DNA of 64,000 nucleotides from Colwellia ponticola (GTDB lineage Bacteria; Pseudomonadota; Gammaproteobacteria; Enterobacterales; Alteromonadaceae): assembly GCF_005885605.1 (NCBI RefSeq), contig NZ_SZVP01000011.1, forward strand, positions 53,294 to 117,293, read 5' to 3'. The stretch's first letter is position 1; each line of letters begins with the position of its first letter. Position numbers and translations under genes: made by a program. Below are positions 1-9,419 of this stretch, piece after piece. The notes beneath the pieces were generated by a model, which searched no databases, had not been told where the DNA came from, and was given only the letters and a program-made list of their open reading frames with translations.

Positions 1-3
1 TTA

Positions 4-3000
4 ATGGCCGCAGAACTACAAGTTTTTAAATTTACACAACAATTATTGATGTTCCTAACATTATTAGTAGGCGCAGGCATGAGTTTTTTATTAGTGCGCG
101 GTAATAAGCGACAAGTAGCGAACATAAACGCGTTAACGCAAAGTGAAGATGCCCATAAAAAATCAAAAACTCAGTTGTTAAATGTTATTAATGGCGCTAA
201 GCTAGGGTATTGGGATTGGAATTATAAAACCGGAGAGCAAATAGTTAATGATGAATGGTTAGCCATGCTTGGCTTATCACGACACGATATAAATAATCAT
301 ATTAGTGATTGGGATAAGCTTATTCACCCTAATGATAAAACATTGGCTATGGATGTTGTTCAACAACATATTCACACTAAAGAAAATTATGTCGTGGAGT
401 TTAGAATGCAACATAGCGATGACCGGTGGATCTGGATACAAGGTTCAGGCTCGGTTGTTGAATATGATGAAGCCACTCAACAACCACTTCGTCTTTGTGG
501 AACCCATCAAGATATTACCGAACGTAAGCTTAGCGAATTGCGTGATAAAGCGCGCACCCATGTTTTAGAGCTTATTACCAGCGGTGAGTCATTATCCGTA
601 GTGTTAACTGCTATTGTTAATGGTATTGAACAAGAAAACCCTTTAATGCTGTGTAGTGTTTTGCTACTCGACGACGAGGGTAAACATTTAATAAGTGGCG
701 CTGCCCCTAGTCTTCCTGACTTTTATAACGCAGCTATTGATGGTGTTGAAATAGGCATGGGTGTGGGTTCATGTGGTACAGCGGCTTTTACTAATCAACG
801 CGTTGTGGTGGAAGATATTGCTACTCACCCTTATTGGGCGCCTTTTAAAGCGATAGCAAACAAAGCAGCGTTAGGTTCGTGTTGGTCTGAGCCAATACGC
901 TCTACACAAGGTAAAGTATTAGGTACCTTAGCTATTTATCATCGCAATAGCCATAAACCCACAGAGGCAAACATTAGTTTAATTGAGCAAACTGCTTACT
1001 TAGCTAGTATTGCGATTGAACAAGCTCACAATCACTTAGCTTTAAAAAATAAAGAGTTGCGCTTTAATCAACTATTGCAATCCATTCCGTCAGTATCTGT
1101 ACAAGGTTATGACTATGAGGGTAATACACGCTACTGGAATAAAGCATCGGAATACCTATATGGTTACACAGCTGAAGAAGCCATAGGACAGAGCCTTTAC
1201 GATCTAATTATTCCTGCTGCTATGCAAGTTGACGTGCGCAATGCTATGCAACAGATGCTTAAATCTAAGCAACCTATTCCTTCCGGTGAGCTCACGTTAA
1301 TGACTAAGCAGGGCACAGAAGTTAATGTATTCTCAAGCCATGCCTATGTCCATGTTCCCGGCCAGGCACCTGAAATGTTTTGTATTGATGTCGACTTAAC
1401 CAAACATAAATTAGCGGAAGAAAAACTAAAACTTGCGGCGAGTGTTTTTACTCATGCTCGTGAAGGTATTATTATTACCGATGAAAATGCGACAATTATT
1501 GATGTAAACCAAGCCTTTACCAATATAACAGGATACACTCGAGAGCAAGCTATCGGTCACAACCCGAGTATGCTTAACTCAGATAAACAATCGCCTGAGT
1601 TTTATGAGCAACTGTGGCGTTTGCTAAAAGAACAGGGCCACTGGTCAGGTGAATTATGGAATACACATCAAAATGGTGAATTATACGCAGTAATTGAAAC
1701 GATTAGTGCTGTGCGTAATGAGTCTGGTGATATTACTAATTACGTTTCCTTAGTTAATGACATCACCTTGATGAAAAAACATCAAGATCAACTAGAGCAC
1801 ATCGCTCATTATGATGTACTGACTAATTTACCTAACCGTTCACTACTGGCCGATCGACTCTCTCAAGCCATGTTACAGTGTGGTCGTTATCAAACATCAC
1901 TTGCTGTGGTGTTTTTAGATTTAGACGGCTTTAAATCAGTTAACGATACTTATGGGCATGCTGTCGGTGACGAATTGCTCATTGCTTTATCCGTACGAAT
2001 GAAAGCAGTACTACGTGAAGGAGATAGTTTATCGCGTATTGGTGGAGATGAATTTGTCGCCGTATTAGCAGGGTTAACTAACGTGGAAGACTGCGAACAA
2101 ATAATAGAACGTTTTTTGCTGGCGGCATCAGACCCTGTTACCGTCAATAACATTATGTTAAATGTATCAGCTAGTATTGGTGTTACGCTTTACCCGCAAG
2201 ATAACGTTGATGCAGACCAACTAATGCGCCACGCAGACCAAGCTATGTATGCTGCTAAAGAAGCAGGAAAAAATCGCTACTATATATTTGACACCGCTCA
2301 AGATGATGCAGTTAAAGTACGCAGAGAAAGTCTAGAAGCTATTCGTAACGCTTTAGATAATGAGCAGTTTGTACTGTATTACCAACCTAAAGTGAACATG
2401 AGAACAGGTGTTATCACAGGTTTTGAAGCGCTTATTCGCTGGCAACATCCGCAAAGAGGGCTGTTAAGTCCACTTGAGTTCTTGCCCATTATTGAAAATA
2501 ATCCCATGATTGTTGATATTGGAGAGTGGGTTATTGACACGGCACTAGCGCAAATTAGTCAATGGCAAGCTATGGCGCCTAATATTCCGTTAAGTATCAG
2601 TGTAAACATTGCAGCAGTACAATTACAACAAGCTGACTTTGCAAATAGGCTAACTCTATTACTTGCGGCTCACCCTGACGTTGAACCACGTTATTTAGAA
2701 TTAGAGGTTTTAGAAACAAGTGCGATAGATGATGTAAATCATGTATCAACCATTATGAATGCCTGTGTAGCACTAGGAGTAACGTTTGCTTTAGATGATT
2801 TTGGTACAGGCTATTCGTCACTTACTTATTTTAGGCGATTACCGGTTAATTTAATTAAAATAGATCAGAGCTTTGTACGCGATATGTTAGATGATGCTGA
2901 TGATTTAGCTATTGTTGAAGGTGTCATAGTATTAGCTAAATCTTTTAAGCGTGATGTTATTGCTGAAGGTGTTGAAACAATTGAGCATGGCACTGCACTA

Positions 3001-3114
3001 TTACAGTTGGGTTGTGATTTAGCGCAAGGTTATGGCATTGCCAGACCTATGCCTGCGAGCAATATACCCACTTGGGTTAGTGAATGGAAAACAGATGATA
3101 ACTGGCAAATATAG
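4..3114 (+). CDS. PAS/GAF sensor with GGDEF and EAL domains (5' end may lie outside the window)
   Basis: This is a c-di-GMP turnover protein of at least 1036 residues. One hydrophobic segment (about residues 10-32) is followed by a PAS/PAC unit (about 50-175), a GAF domain (about 185-345), two further PAS domains (about 350-470 and 478-600), a GGDEF domain (about 605-770) and an EAL domain (about 785-1030). The GGDEF motif is intact at 680-684, the EAL motif is at 808-810 and the DDFGTG loop at 931-936, so both synthesis and hydrolysis of c-di-GMP look possible. The reading frame stays open to the window edge. A single transmembrane segment at the extreme N-terminus suggests the real gene may start upstream with a periplasmic sensor part. 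The ligand sensed cannot be read from sequence. Confidence 0.9.
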   Translation: MAAELQVFKFTQQLLMFLTLLVGAGMSFLLVRGNKRQVANINALTQSEDAHKKSKTQLLNVINGAKLGYWDWNYKTGEQIVNDEWLAMLGLSRHDINNHISDWDKLIHPNDKTLAMDVVQQHIHTKENYVVEFRMQHSDDRWIWIQGSGSVVEYDEATQQPLRLCGTHQDITERKLSELRDKARTHVLELITSGESLSVVLTAIVNGIEQENPLMLCSVLLLDDEGKHLISGAAPSLPDFYNAAIDGVEIGMGVGSCGTAAFTNQRVVVEDIATHPYWAPFKAIANKAALGSCWSEPIRSTQGKVLGTLAIYHRNSHKPTEANISLIEQTAYLASIAIEQAHNHLALKNKELRFNQLLQSIPSVSVQGYDYEGNTRYWNKASEYLYGYTAEEAIGQSLYDLIIPAAMQVDVRNAMQQMLKSKQPIPSGELTLMTKQGTEVNVFSSHAYVHVPGQAPEMFCIDVDLTKHKLAEEKLKLAASVFTHAREGIIITDENATIIDVNQAFTNITGYTREQAIGHNPSMLNSDKQSPEFYEQLWRLLKEQGHWSGELWNTHQNGELYAVIETISAVRNESGDITNYVSLVNDITLMKKHQDQLEHIAHYDVLTNLPNRSLLADRLSQAMLQCGRYQTSLAVVFLDLDGFKSVNDTYGHAVGDELLIALSVRMKAVLREGDSLSRIGGDEFVAVLAGLTNVEDCEQIIERFLLAASDPVTVNNIMLNVSASIGVTLYPQDNVDADQLMRHADQAMYAAKEAGKNRYYIFDTAQDDAVKVRRESLEAIRNALDNEQFVLYYQPKVNMRTGVITGFEALIRWQHPQRGLLSPLEFLPIIENNPMIVDIGEWVIDTALAQISQWQAMAPNIPLSISVNIAAVQLQQADFANRLTLLLAAHPDVEPRYLELEVLETSAIDDVNHVSTIMNACVALGVTFALDDFGTGYSSLTYFRRLPVNLIKIDQSFVRDMLDDADDLAIVEGVIVLAKSFKRDVIAEGVETIEHGTALLQLGCDLAQGYGIARPMPASNIPTWVSEWKTDDNWQI

Positions 3115-3459
3115 CACTCTGAACTTAAACACTGCAGTGTTTAGATATTTTTACAAGCTAAGTAGGGGATGGGCACAAAACCCCAAGTAGGCTTAGTAAT
3201 GTAAACGATATAAAATATCACATTCTATGTTTCAACTGCATCAGTAGGTCTACCTTCCTATTAAAGGAAATAAACAAAAGGGCGCTGAGATATTGCAGAC
3301 ACATCAAACTTGGTGCGCTAACAAACTAGCAGCGAATTAATCAGTTTTGCAGAAAGTATGGGCTTGGTGTGTTTATTATCGCCAAAACAGTCATTGTTTG
3401 TTTAAATAGACAAGTCTACTGTATATAATAACAGTAGACACCTAATCGGACATATACTA
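3115..3459. other. Intergenic stretch between the GGDEF/EAL gene and the tus-like gene
   Basis: No gene is seen. A short perfect palindrome at 3126-3141 (AAACACTGCAGTGTTT) lies just after the upstream stop codon and is followed by a T-rich run, so it may be a weak terminator. A 17-base string at 3243-3259 recurs in inverse orientation at 24855-24871. The last 50 bases hold the inverted repeat of the tus-like promoter, listed separately. Confidence 0.5.
3414..3439 (+). promoter_or_regulatory. Inverted repeat around the putative -10 box of the tus-like gene
   Basis: Perfect 9-bp arms GTCTACTGT (3414-3422) and ACAGTAGAC (3431-3439) enclose an 8-bp spacer, with a consensus-like TATAAT at 3424-3429 running from the spacer. 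The downstream start codon is at 3460. An operator overlapping the -10 would suit autoregulation, as for E. coli tus, whose promoter overlaps a Ter site. The repeat itself does not resemble the E. coli Ter core. The -35 region is poor. Confidence 0.5.
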
Positions 3460-4395
3460 ATGTTAAAAAAAATAGTCAAAACACCCCCTGATAATACTGG
3501 AGATTTACTTAAGGTAAATACATTAATGTCTGAGCTTGTCAGTCAAACCGCGTCATTAATCGATATCATAATTAAGCAAAATCCTTCTTTTATTGGTTAT
3601 CAAATTGAGCGAATTTCTAAAGCCGAAGAACAGACTTGTATTGTTGATGGTGTTCAGCATTTATCAGTCAAGGCTTTGCGGGAGTGGACTGAACTGCAAA
3701 GCGTATTAAACGCGTGGAAAGATTTTTACGCACCATTAACAGCCTCAACAAAGTTTGTTTATCGACTACCTGGCTTTGTTACCGTCAATGAAGAAAAAGA
3801 GACTGTGTTGGCCTTGGTAGTAACGATTAATACCCTAAAAGAGAGTATTGCTAATACCGTGCGCAATAATAGAGATAAACATCAACGTCATGATTTTATT
3901 CATAGTGCTTTTGCTGGCATCATGACCGAACAGCTTTATCGAAAAATTCAAATAAAAACGGATCATGTTAACAATGTTTGGTTTAACTGGGTAAGTCGAC
4001 CTGTACCGCAAACATATACTATTGAAGAGGCGATTGTTTACATCGAGAATAAAAAAAACTCGCCACCAATAGAATTTAGTGCGACTGAATGGCAAGCAAG
4101 GTTAGCGATAACAATCAATAAAGTTACTTCGGGTCGCTACAAAAAAATACAAAAGTTAAAGCAATTTAGGTTACTACCAACCATTGAGTTTAACTTGATC
4201 AAAGAGGGGCAGAAAAAGCGTAGCAAGCACAACGCTACTACACCTTTTATTTTATTGGGACAAGTCAATAATGTTATCCCTACATTTACCGCTTTACCTG
4301 ATTTTAATCGAGAAAATAAAGCAAAGAAAGCACCTTTTATTGACCGTAATAAAGAACTTATCGACAACTTTTTACAGTTAGTTGGCGTCAGGTGA
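3460..4395 (+). CDS. tus: Tus-like DNA replication terminus site-binding protein
   Basis: The 311-residue product matches the length of E. coli Tus (309) and shares its pattern. There is an RLPG segment in the 'STKFVYRLPGFVTV' region, then a helix ending KLKT/TLKES-like, an 'FIHSAFAGIMTEQLYRKI' region like the Tus 'WVHRHLPGLITLNAYRTL', an EEWQRKL-like 'TEWQARLAI', and a 'TTPFILL' strand corresponding to 'PTPLIAL'. Similarity is recalled from family knowledge, not a computed alignment. Tus binds Ter sites and blocks the replicative helicase in one direction, so this implies the window lies near the replication terminus. The gene is monocistronic and ends at a strong terminator shared with the opposing tRNA-Pro. 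Divergent sequence means its Ter consensus may differ from E. coli. Confidence 0.8.
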   Translation: MLKKIVKTPPDNTGDLLKVNTLMSELVSQTASLIDIIIKQNPSFIGYQIERISKAEEQTCIVDGVQHLSVKALREWTELQSVLNAWKDFYAPLTASTKFVYRLPGFVTVNEEKETVLALVVTINTLKESIANTVRNNRDKHQRHDFIHSAFAGIMTEQLYRKIQIKTDHVNNVWFNWVSRPVPQTYTIEEAIVYIENKKNSPPIEFSATEWQARLAITINKVTSGRYKKIQKLKQFRLLPTIEFNLIKEGQKKRSKHNATTPFILLGQVNNVIPTFTALPDFNRENKAKKAPFIDRNKELIDNFLQLVGVR

Positions 4396-4432
4396 GAGGT
4401 CTATAATAAACGATAGGATAAGGGCAGTTACA

Positions 4433-4478
4433 AAAAAAGCCAGTTAATTAGTTTTACAACTATTTAACTGGCTTTTTT
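4433..4478. terminator. Bidirectional rho-independent terminator
   Basis: A perfect 15-bp stem (4433-4447 and 4464-4478) has an A-run on its left side and a T-run on its right. It lies between the convergent tus-like gene and tRNA-Pro and can serve both. Confidence 0.9.
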
Positions 4479-4496
4479 ATTTTGTTTTGTTTTATT

Positions 4497-4573
4497 TGGT
4501 CGGGATAGCAAGATTCGAACTTGCGACCTCACGCCCCCCAGGCGCACGCGCTACCAAGCTGCGCTATATCCCG
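4497..4573 (-). tRNA. tRNA-Pro(GGG)
   Basis: Read on the minus strand, this folds as a complete 77-nt tRNA. The acceptor pairs CGGGATA with TATCCCG, the D arm is GCGC-AGCTTGGTA-GCGC, the T arm is GCAAG-TTCGAAT-CTTGC, and the CCA end is encoded at 4499-4497. The anticodon loop is CTGGGGG with anticodon GGG at 4539-4537. The anticodon stem contains two G-T wobble pairs at its top. The terminator at 4433-4478 follows directly. Confidence 0.97.
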
Positions 4574-4738
4574 ACAACATAAACTCTAGGGGTTAATGAG
4601 TTTATCCTTTGTATAATAACGATTTATCAGCGTAATGCAATGCTAATTATATTAATTGTTAACGGTAATGCTCTAAACGGCTAACAATTACTCGATATTA
4701 GTGCAATAAAGATTTTCTTTATTGCATTACCTGTTGTG

Positions 4739-6529
4739 TTATTGTTTCTCTTGCAAGGTAAAGCGCTTAATAAAGTGTACGCCATCAATCATTAATGGAA
4801 AGTCAGGATTTACTGTTATCGGTGATGAAAATTGACGTGAGTAGCTTTGAAAGTTGCCATTTTGATCAACAAATACCGATTTATCTTTATCAAATATAAT
4901 AATGCCTTTATCTGTTGTATTAGCAATCACTCTATCTTTATTCAAGCTAGGCAAATGGCTACCATTGCTATAACCAGTAACGTTACACCCTAACCATTGC
5001 TTTATTAAGGTAGGTTGTAAATCCATGTTGCTAGTGTTAAAGCTGACATTAGTATGTGTTGTTTTAGCTGTTTGTGGGTAAATAAATAACGCCGGTTTGG
5101 TGTTTAAGCGAGTGTCGTTATTTTCATTGCCAATTGAACTTATCCAAATAATATCTTTTTGCTTTCGTTGCTTTTGTGCAAGTAGTAAGGCATCAACAAA
5201 TAATTCAAATTGATATTGGTTATTATTTTTAACTTGTTTGTTCGCATCAATTGCATGACTATTTTTAAAGTAAATAATATGTAACCCGCGGGCTTTGTTG
5301 GTTAGCTTTTCAGCAAACAATAAACTTGAAATATTTTCTAATGTGGTTTTCTCACTAAATAAGGCTTCAAACCAGCGCGGTTCACTATCGCCAATGCTAC
5401 TTGCTACAGAGCCACCGTTTAATGAGTCACTCACAGCAGCCTTAGTTACCGCCTCGTTTGTTGCAAACTCATCTGAAATAACCGTTAAACTTGTTGCTAG
5501 CTGTTGTTGCTCAATCCCTTGAAACAACAGAGGTTTAATACCTTGTTTTAAAATATCTTGCTGATAAATACTGGGTAATGAATAAAGCAGGTTAAACCAA
5601 GCGTCATCATTAAGACCCGTATCAATATTATTAGTTAAATGTAAGCTGCTAGCACTGGCTCTACGGATAAATTGATTTAATTGTGTCGTTGATAATTGTT
5701 GTTCAGTTAACACTAAAAAGGTTGAGTTAGTTGGTGCTTTATCGGCGTTTTCACTTGGGCAAAGACCAGGAGCAAGTGTTGGGTAGTTAGGAATAGCATG
5801 ACTAAACGATAACGGACTATTTTTACGCTCTATATAATCATCAATATTAAACAAACCATATTTGGTTAATAAGGTTTTCGCTGTTGCCGGGTAAGACAAA
5901 GGTAAAGCAGTATCTTGGCGCAAAATGTCATAATCTAGATTAGCATCTGCCCAAATATGACTAAGATGGCTAAAGAAAAATGACACCACTAAGGCTAAAA
6001 TAACATAGCGAGCAAAGACCGTTTTTTGTAATTGCTTTAAATGTTTCCACGCATAATTACTAACAATAAATTCAAAGCCGACAATAATGATAATGAGTGA
6101 GCCACTGATGGTATAAAATAGGCTGTTTTGAGAGGCAATCTCTTGTAGTAAACTGATTATTTGTCCACTAGAAGAAGCACTTAAATGATAGCCCAAGCGA
6201 CTATAAATAAAGCCATCTAATATCAGTAACAATAAACCAATAGCAAAAATGATAGCGCCACTGGCTCTAATAAAGCGAGTGTGAGGTAGTATCAATGTTA
6301 ATGGAAATAACACTAAAACAAAGCTCATAAAGGTTAAAAAGGCAATATGACTGACCCAAGTGGTGATTAAGTAAACTTGGCCAAAAAATGTTGTCGGTGC
6401 AGTTTCACTAAATAAATAGTAAGAGGAGAGAGCAATTGCTGCTAAAATATTGAAAAATGTGAACCAATGGCTCCAACTGATCAAATGTAATAGTTTTTTG
6501 CTGTAACTTTTTGTATCAAATGAAACCAT
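4739..6529 (-). CDS. yejM: YejM/PbgA (LapC)-like inner-membrane sulfatase-fold protein
   Basis: The product has 596 residues. The N-terminal 190 residues carry about five membrane helices in the pattern of the DUF3413 domain. The rest is a periplasmic domain related to sulfatase/alkaline-phosphatase enzymes. In E. coli YejM (PbgA/LapC) controls LPS amount by binding LapB and so restraining FtsH proteolysis of LpxC; its globular part is not a working sulfatase. Here too the globular part lacks an obvious C/S-x-P-x-R sulfatase motif. The gene lies 42 bp downstream of yejL and probably shares its transcript. The yejK / yejL-yejM arrangement is as in enterobacteria, which supports the call. Confidence 0.88.
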   Translation of the reverse strand: MVSFDTKSYSKKLLHLISWSHWFTFFNILAAIALSSYYLFSETAPTTFFGQVYLITTWVSHIAFLTFMSFVLVLFPLTLILPHTRFIRASGAIIFAIGLLLLILDGFIYSRLGYHLSASSSGQIISLLQEIASQNSLFYTISGSLIIIIVGFEFIVSNYAWKHLKQLQKTVFARYVILALVVSFFFSHLSHIWADANLDYDILRQDTALPLSYPATAKTLLTKYGLFNIDDYIERKNSPLSFSHAIPNYPTLAPGLCPSENADKAPTNSTFLVLTEQQLSTTQLNQFIRRASASSLHLTNNIDTGLNDDAWFNLLYSLPSIYQQDILKQGIKPLLFQGIEQQQLATSLTVISDEFATNEAVTKAAVSDSLNGGSVASSIGDSEPRWFEALFSEKTTLENISSLLFAEKLTNKARGLHIIYFKNSHAIDANKQVKNNNQYQFELFVDALLLAQKQRKQKDIIWISSIGNENNDTRLNTKPALFIYPQTAKTTHTNVSFNTSNMDLQPTLIKQWLGCNVTGYSNGSHLPSLNKDRVIANTTDKGIIIFDKDKSVFVDQNGNFQSYSRQFSSPITVNPDFPLMIDGVHFIKRFTLQEKQ

Positions 6530-6571
6530 TGATGATAATTCTTCTTGTGCGAGTAAAAGTAAAAGAGGGAC

Positions 6572-6835
6572 TTAAATAGATTGTTTTAATGCTTTAGTAA
6601 AGTTCTCTGCAACCGCAGCACGTTTACTTTCAGGCACTTGGGCAATAATGTTAGTGACTGCGTTACCTAAACACATCAGCGCTAAATCTGGTGTTGCTTT
6701 TTCTTTTACTAACACATCCAATAAATCTTGGATAATTTTTTCTACACGTTCGTTCGAATATTTAGATACAATAGGCATAATAATAGTTTTCGTTAATGAT
6801 AAATTTAATTCCTCTAGTTTATCAAATGCCTGCAC
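6572..6835 (-). CDS. yejL: YejL family (DUF1414) small protein
   Basis: An 87-residue soluble helical protein of the YejL/DUF1414 family, whose usual length is about 75. It has the family's features: a short N-terminal helix, a conserved '[15 protein letters not shown]' central part and a C-terminal '[17 protein letters not shown]' helix. Its biochemical function is not known. It lies between divergently transcribed yejK and downstream yejM and is probably the first gene of the yejL-yejM unit. No signal peptide or membrane segment is visible. Confidence 0.88.
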   Translation of the reverse strand: MQAFDKLEELNLSLTKTIIMPIVSKYSNERVEKIIQDLLDVLVKEKATPDLALMCLGNAVTNIIAQVPESKRAAVAENFTKALKQSI

Positions 6836-6924
6836 ACTTTAATATATACCTTATGTAAAAATAACGGTCGTTGCGGCGATAACTCTCACATTAATTAACC
6901 TAGGTAACTGAACATAATAATCAT

Positions 6925-7989
6925 ATGAGCTTAATAATTAAAAATATTGCACTACATTTTTTATCTAAAAAAGAAGAAACAGGCGAAGTGATACTTCGCC
7001 TAGGGCCTGAAAATACTAACTTTAGCGAAGAAAATGTAAAAATCACTAACTTTGTTGATGGTTTACATGCCATTTATAATGCTAAAGGTAGTAAGGCTTA
7101 TGGGAGCTTTTCATCCATGCCAAGCGAAGGTGATTCAGCGCGCTTTATTGATCTAATGGAAAGTTATTTAACCGAACAGCAAAACTTTTATGCTTTTAGT
7201 ACCCAAGCCGGTAACGTATTAAAAAATGAAATAGATAAGTATGATATAGAAGAAACTGGTTATTTTGTCTTATGTCATTATGAATACATGGGCGGTCGTT
7301 ACTTATTTGTTGCCGTGATACCGGTATCCGAACATTACAGTGTTGATGGCGAGCTCAATATTTCAGCAGCCCAACACTTAGATACCACTAAGTTACAACT
7401 TGCGGCGCGCATTGATTTATTTGATTATAAAGACAATGCTCATGGTAATCGTTATATATCGTTTGTCAAAGGTAGAGCGGGTCGTAAAGTCTCAGACTTC
7501 TTTTTAGACTTCTTAGGTTGTGAAGAAGGGTTAAATGCGAAAGAGCAAACGCAAACATTAGTGCAAGCAGTTGAAGACTATGTCGCGGTTAATCAACTAG
7601 ACGCCAGCGAAAAACAAAAAACACGCAAAGACTTACTAAATTATTGTAAAGAGCAAAAAGCTAGCTCTCAAGATGTGTCACTACAAGAAGTAGGGAAAGT
7701 TATTGAAAGCGCGGGATCAAAGCAAGACTTTTATCAGTTTTGCCAAACACAATCTTATCCTATTGAAGAGTCATTTCCGCACGAGCAAGCCGTGGTTAAC
7801 AAAATCACAAAATACTCGGGTTATGGCAACGGTATAAGCTTAAGTTTTGAACGTAGCCACTTTGGTGAAGACGTCGTTTACAATCCTCATAATGACTCAT
7901 TAACTATTTATAAAGTCCCTCCTAATTTAAAAGAGCAGTTAATGGCACTGCTCGAAGGTGAGAATACGACAAGTGGCGAGAGTGATTAA
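6925..7989 (+). CDS. yejK: Nucleoid-associated protein YejK (NdpA family)
   Basis: A 354-residue cytoplasmic protein of the YejK/NdpA family (E. coli YejK is 335). The N-terminus 'IIKNIALHFL' and the central 'DYKDNAHGNRYISFVKGRAGRKVSDFFLDFLGC' block are family hallmarks. The family is nucleoid-associated and binds double-stranded DNA; YejK has been linked to topoisomerase modulation. The gene is divergent from yejL with 89 bp between them. The C-terminal tail is acidic and slightly longer than the E. coli protein. No unusual codon use is apparent. Confidence 0.9.
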   Translation: MSLIIKNIALHFLSKKEETGEVILRLGPENTNFSEENVKITNFVDGLHAIYNAKGSKAYGSFSSMPSEGDSARFIDLMESYLTEQQNFYAFSTQAGNVLKNEIDKYDIEETGYFVLCHYEYMGGRYLFVAVIPVSEHYSVDGELNISAAQHLDTTKLQLAARIDLFDYKDNAHGNRYISFVKGRAGRKVSDFFLDFLGCEEGLNAKEQTQTLVQAVEDYVAVNQLDASEKQKTRKDLLNYCKEQKASSQDVSLQEVGKVIESAGSKQDFYQFCQTQSYPIEESFPHEQAVVNKITKYSGYGNGISLSFERSHFGEDVVYNPHNDSLTIYKVPPNLKEQLMALLEGENTTSGESD

Positions 7990-8127
7990 CAATCAAAAAT
8001 AGTAGTGCGATTTAAACGTTATTAATACTGTCTACCACTACAGCACACAACAGTAACGCGTTACTATTTAGTTACGCGTTACTCATTAATTAATATGCTT
8101 TAAAGCATAAATAATATAGTTAAAACA

Positions 8128-8167
8128 GCAATGTAGTGAAATATCCTACTTCATATTGCTGTCCTTA
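8128..8167 (+). promoter_or_regulatory. Imperfect inverted repeat in the pyrC leader
   Basis: AGCAATGTAG (8128-8137) can pair with CTAC (8147-8150) and ATTGCT (8155-8160) with a small bulge, forming a hairpin 27 bp before the chosen pyrC start. In E. coli, pyrC translation is controlled by a leader hairpin whose formation depends on pyrimidine level. Whether this hairpin works similarly is inference only. Confidence 0.3.
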
Positions 8168-8186
8168 TAACCATTGGAATTTAAAC

Positions 8187-9254
8187 ATGACAAATACAAG
8201 TAATGCGCTAAATACTCAAACAAATAATACCATAACGATTGCTCGTCCTGACGATTGGCACGTACATTTACGTGATGGTAAGGTCTTAAAAGATACCGTA
8301 ACAGACATTAGCCGTTATGTTGGTCGCGCTATTGTTATGCCAAATTTAGTGCCGCCAGTCACTAATGCCGCATTAGCTAAAAGCTATTATGAGCGCATTA
8401 TGGCACAAGCACCAAGTGCACATTTCAAGCCATTAATGACCTTGTATTTAACAGATAACACCAGCACAGAAGATATTATTGCGGCGAAAGAATCAGGCTT
8501 AGTTTATGCAGCAAAACTATATCCTGCAGGTGCTACAACCAACTCTTCATCAGGTGTAACCAATGTTGATAAACTGTCAGACGTATTTGCGGCTATGCAA
8601 TCGGTTGAAATGCCATTATTAGTACACGGCGAGGTCACCACCGCTGATATTGATATTTTTGATAGAGAGCAAGTATTTATTGATACTATTTTAGCGCCAC
8701 TCGTGGCTAAATACCCAAATCTTAAAATTGTTTTAGAGCACATTACCACTAAAAATGCGGTAGATTTTGTGATCGCTGCTGGTGATAACATTGGCGCTAC
8801 TATTACCGCCCATCATTTATTGTATAACCGTAATCACATGCTAGTTGGTGGTATCCGTCCACATTATTACTGTTTACCCATTTTAAAACGTAATATTCAT
8901 CAACAAGCATTAAGAGCTGCTGCAACCAGTGGTAACAAAAAATTCTTTTTAGGTACAGATTCTGCGCCACATGTACAACAAGCCAAAGAAACAGCTTGTG
9001 GTTGTGCTGGTGTTTATTCTTCTTTTGCAGCGATTGAATTGTATGCTGAGGTATTTGAGCAAGAAAATGCGCTGGATAAGTTAGAAGCATTTGCCAGTAT
9101 TAATGGTGCAACTTTTTATCAATTACCCGTAAGTACTGATAAAATTACCCTGGTTAAAAAATCATGGCAAGTACCAGCAACGATGAACTTTGGTGATGAT
9201 GTTGTTGTACCTGTTCGCGCTAGTGAAGATATTTTGTGGACAGTAGAAGCTTAA
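8187..9254 (+). CDS. pyrC: Dihydroorotase, class II (PyrC)
   Basis: The enzyme cyclises carbamoyl aspartate to dihydroorotate in de novo pyrimidine synthesis. Counting from the ATG at 8187 (355 residues), the metal-binding HVH is at 25-27, the carbamylated lysine is K110 in 'AAKLYPAG', and the catalytic Asp is D258 in 'GTDSAPH'. These are all intact and typical of the short class II enzymes (about 345 residues). A longer frame opens with a GTG at 8136, but the extra 17 residues are not family-like and overlap a leader hairpin, so the ATG is preferred. The gene appears to stand alone. Confidence 0.95.
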   Translation: MTNTSNALNTQTNNTITIARPDDWHVHLRDGKVLKDTVTDISRYVGRAIVMPNLVPPVTNAALAKSYYERIMAQAPSAHFKPLMTLYLTDNTSTEDIIAAKESGLVYAAKLYPAGATTNSSSGVTNVDKLSDVFAAMQSVEMPLLVHGEVTTADIDIFDREQVFIDTILAPLVAKYPNLKIVLEHITTKNAVDFVIAAGDNIGATITAHHLLYNRNHMLVGGIRPHYYCLPILKRNIHQQALRAAATSGNKKFFLGTDSAPHVQQAKETACGCAGVYSSFAAIELYAEVFEQENALDKLEAFASINGATFYQLPVSTDKITLVKKSWQVPATMNFGDDVVVPVRASEDILWTVEA

Positions 9255-9329
9255 TTATTTTTTTAATAGCAAGTAAAAATTTTTAAGCTAGTTACTTGAC
9301 GGCATCAATGCCAATCTACCCATAAAAAA

Positions 9330-9373
9330 GGTCAATGATAATTAGGTCTACATGCAACTGTATTTCATTGACC
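9330..9373. promoter_or_regulatory. Inverted repeat upstream of the PTPS-like gene
   Basis: A perfect 9-bp pair GGTCAATGA (9330-9338) and TCATTGACC (9365-9373) with a 26-nt loop lies 46 bp before the start codon. It could be the pyrC terminator region, an operator or a leader hairpin. There is no T-run. Confidence 0.3.
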
Positions 9374-9419
9374 ATGTTACAATAGTCCCTAAGATCTAAA
9401 AGTTAAATTAAGGAAAAAA

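Noticed and set aside
8504..9090. Two 95-codon open frames on the minus strand
   Set aside because: Both are antisense to intact pyrC and have no family-like sequence.
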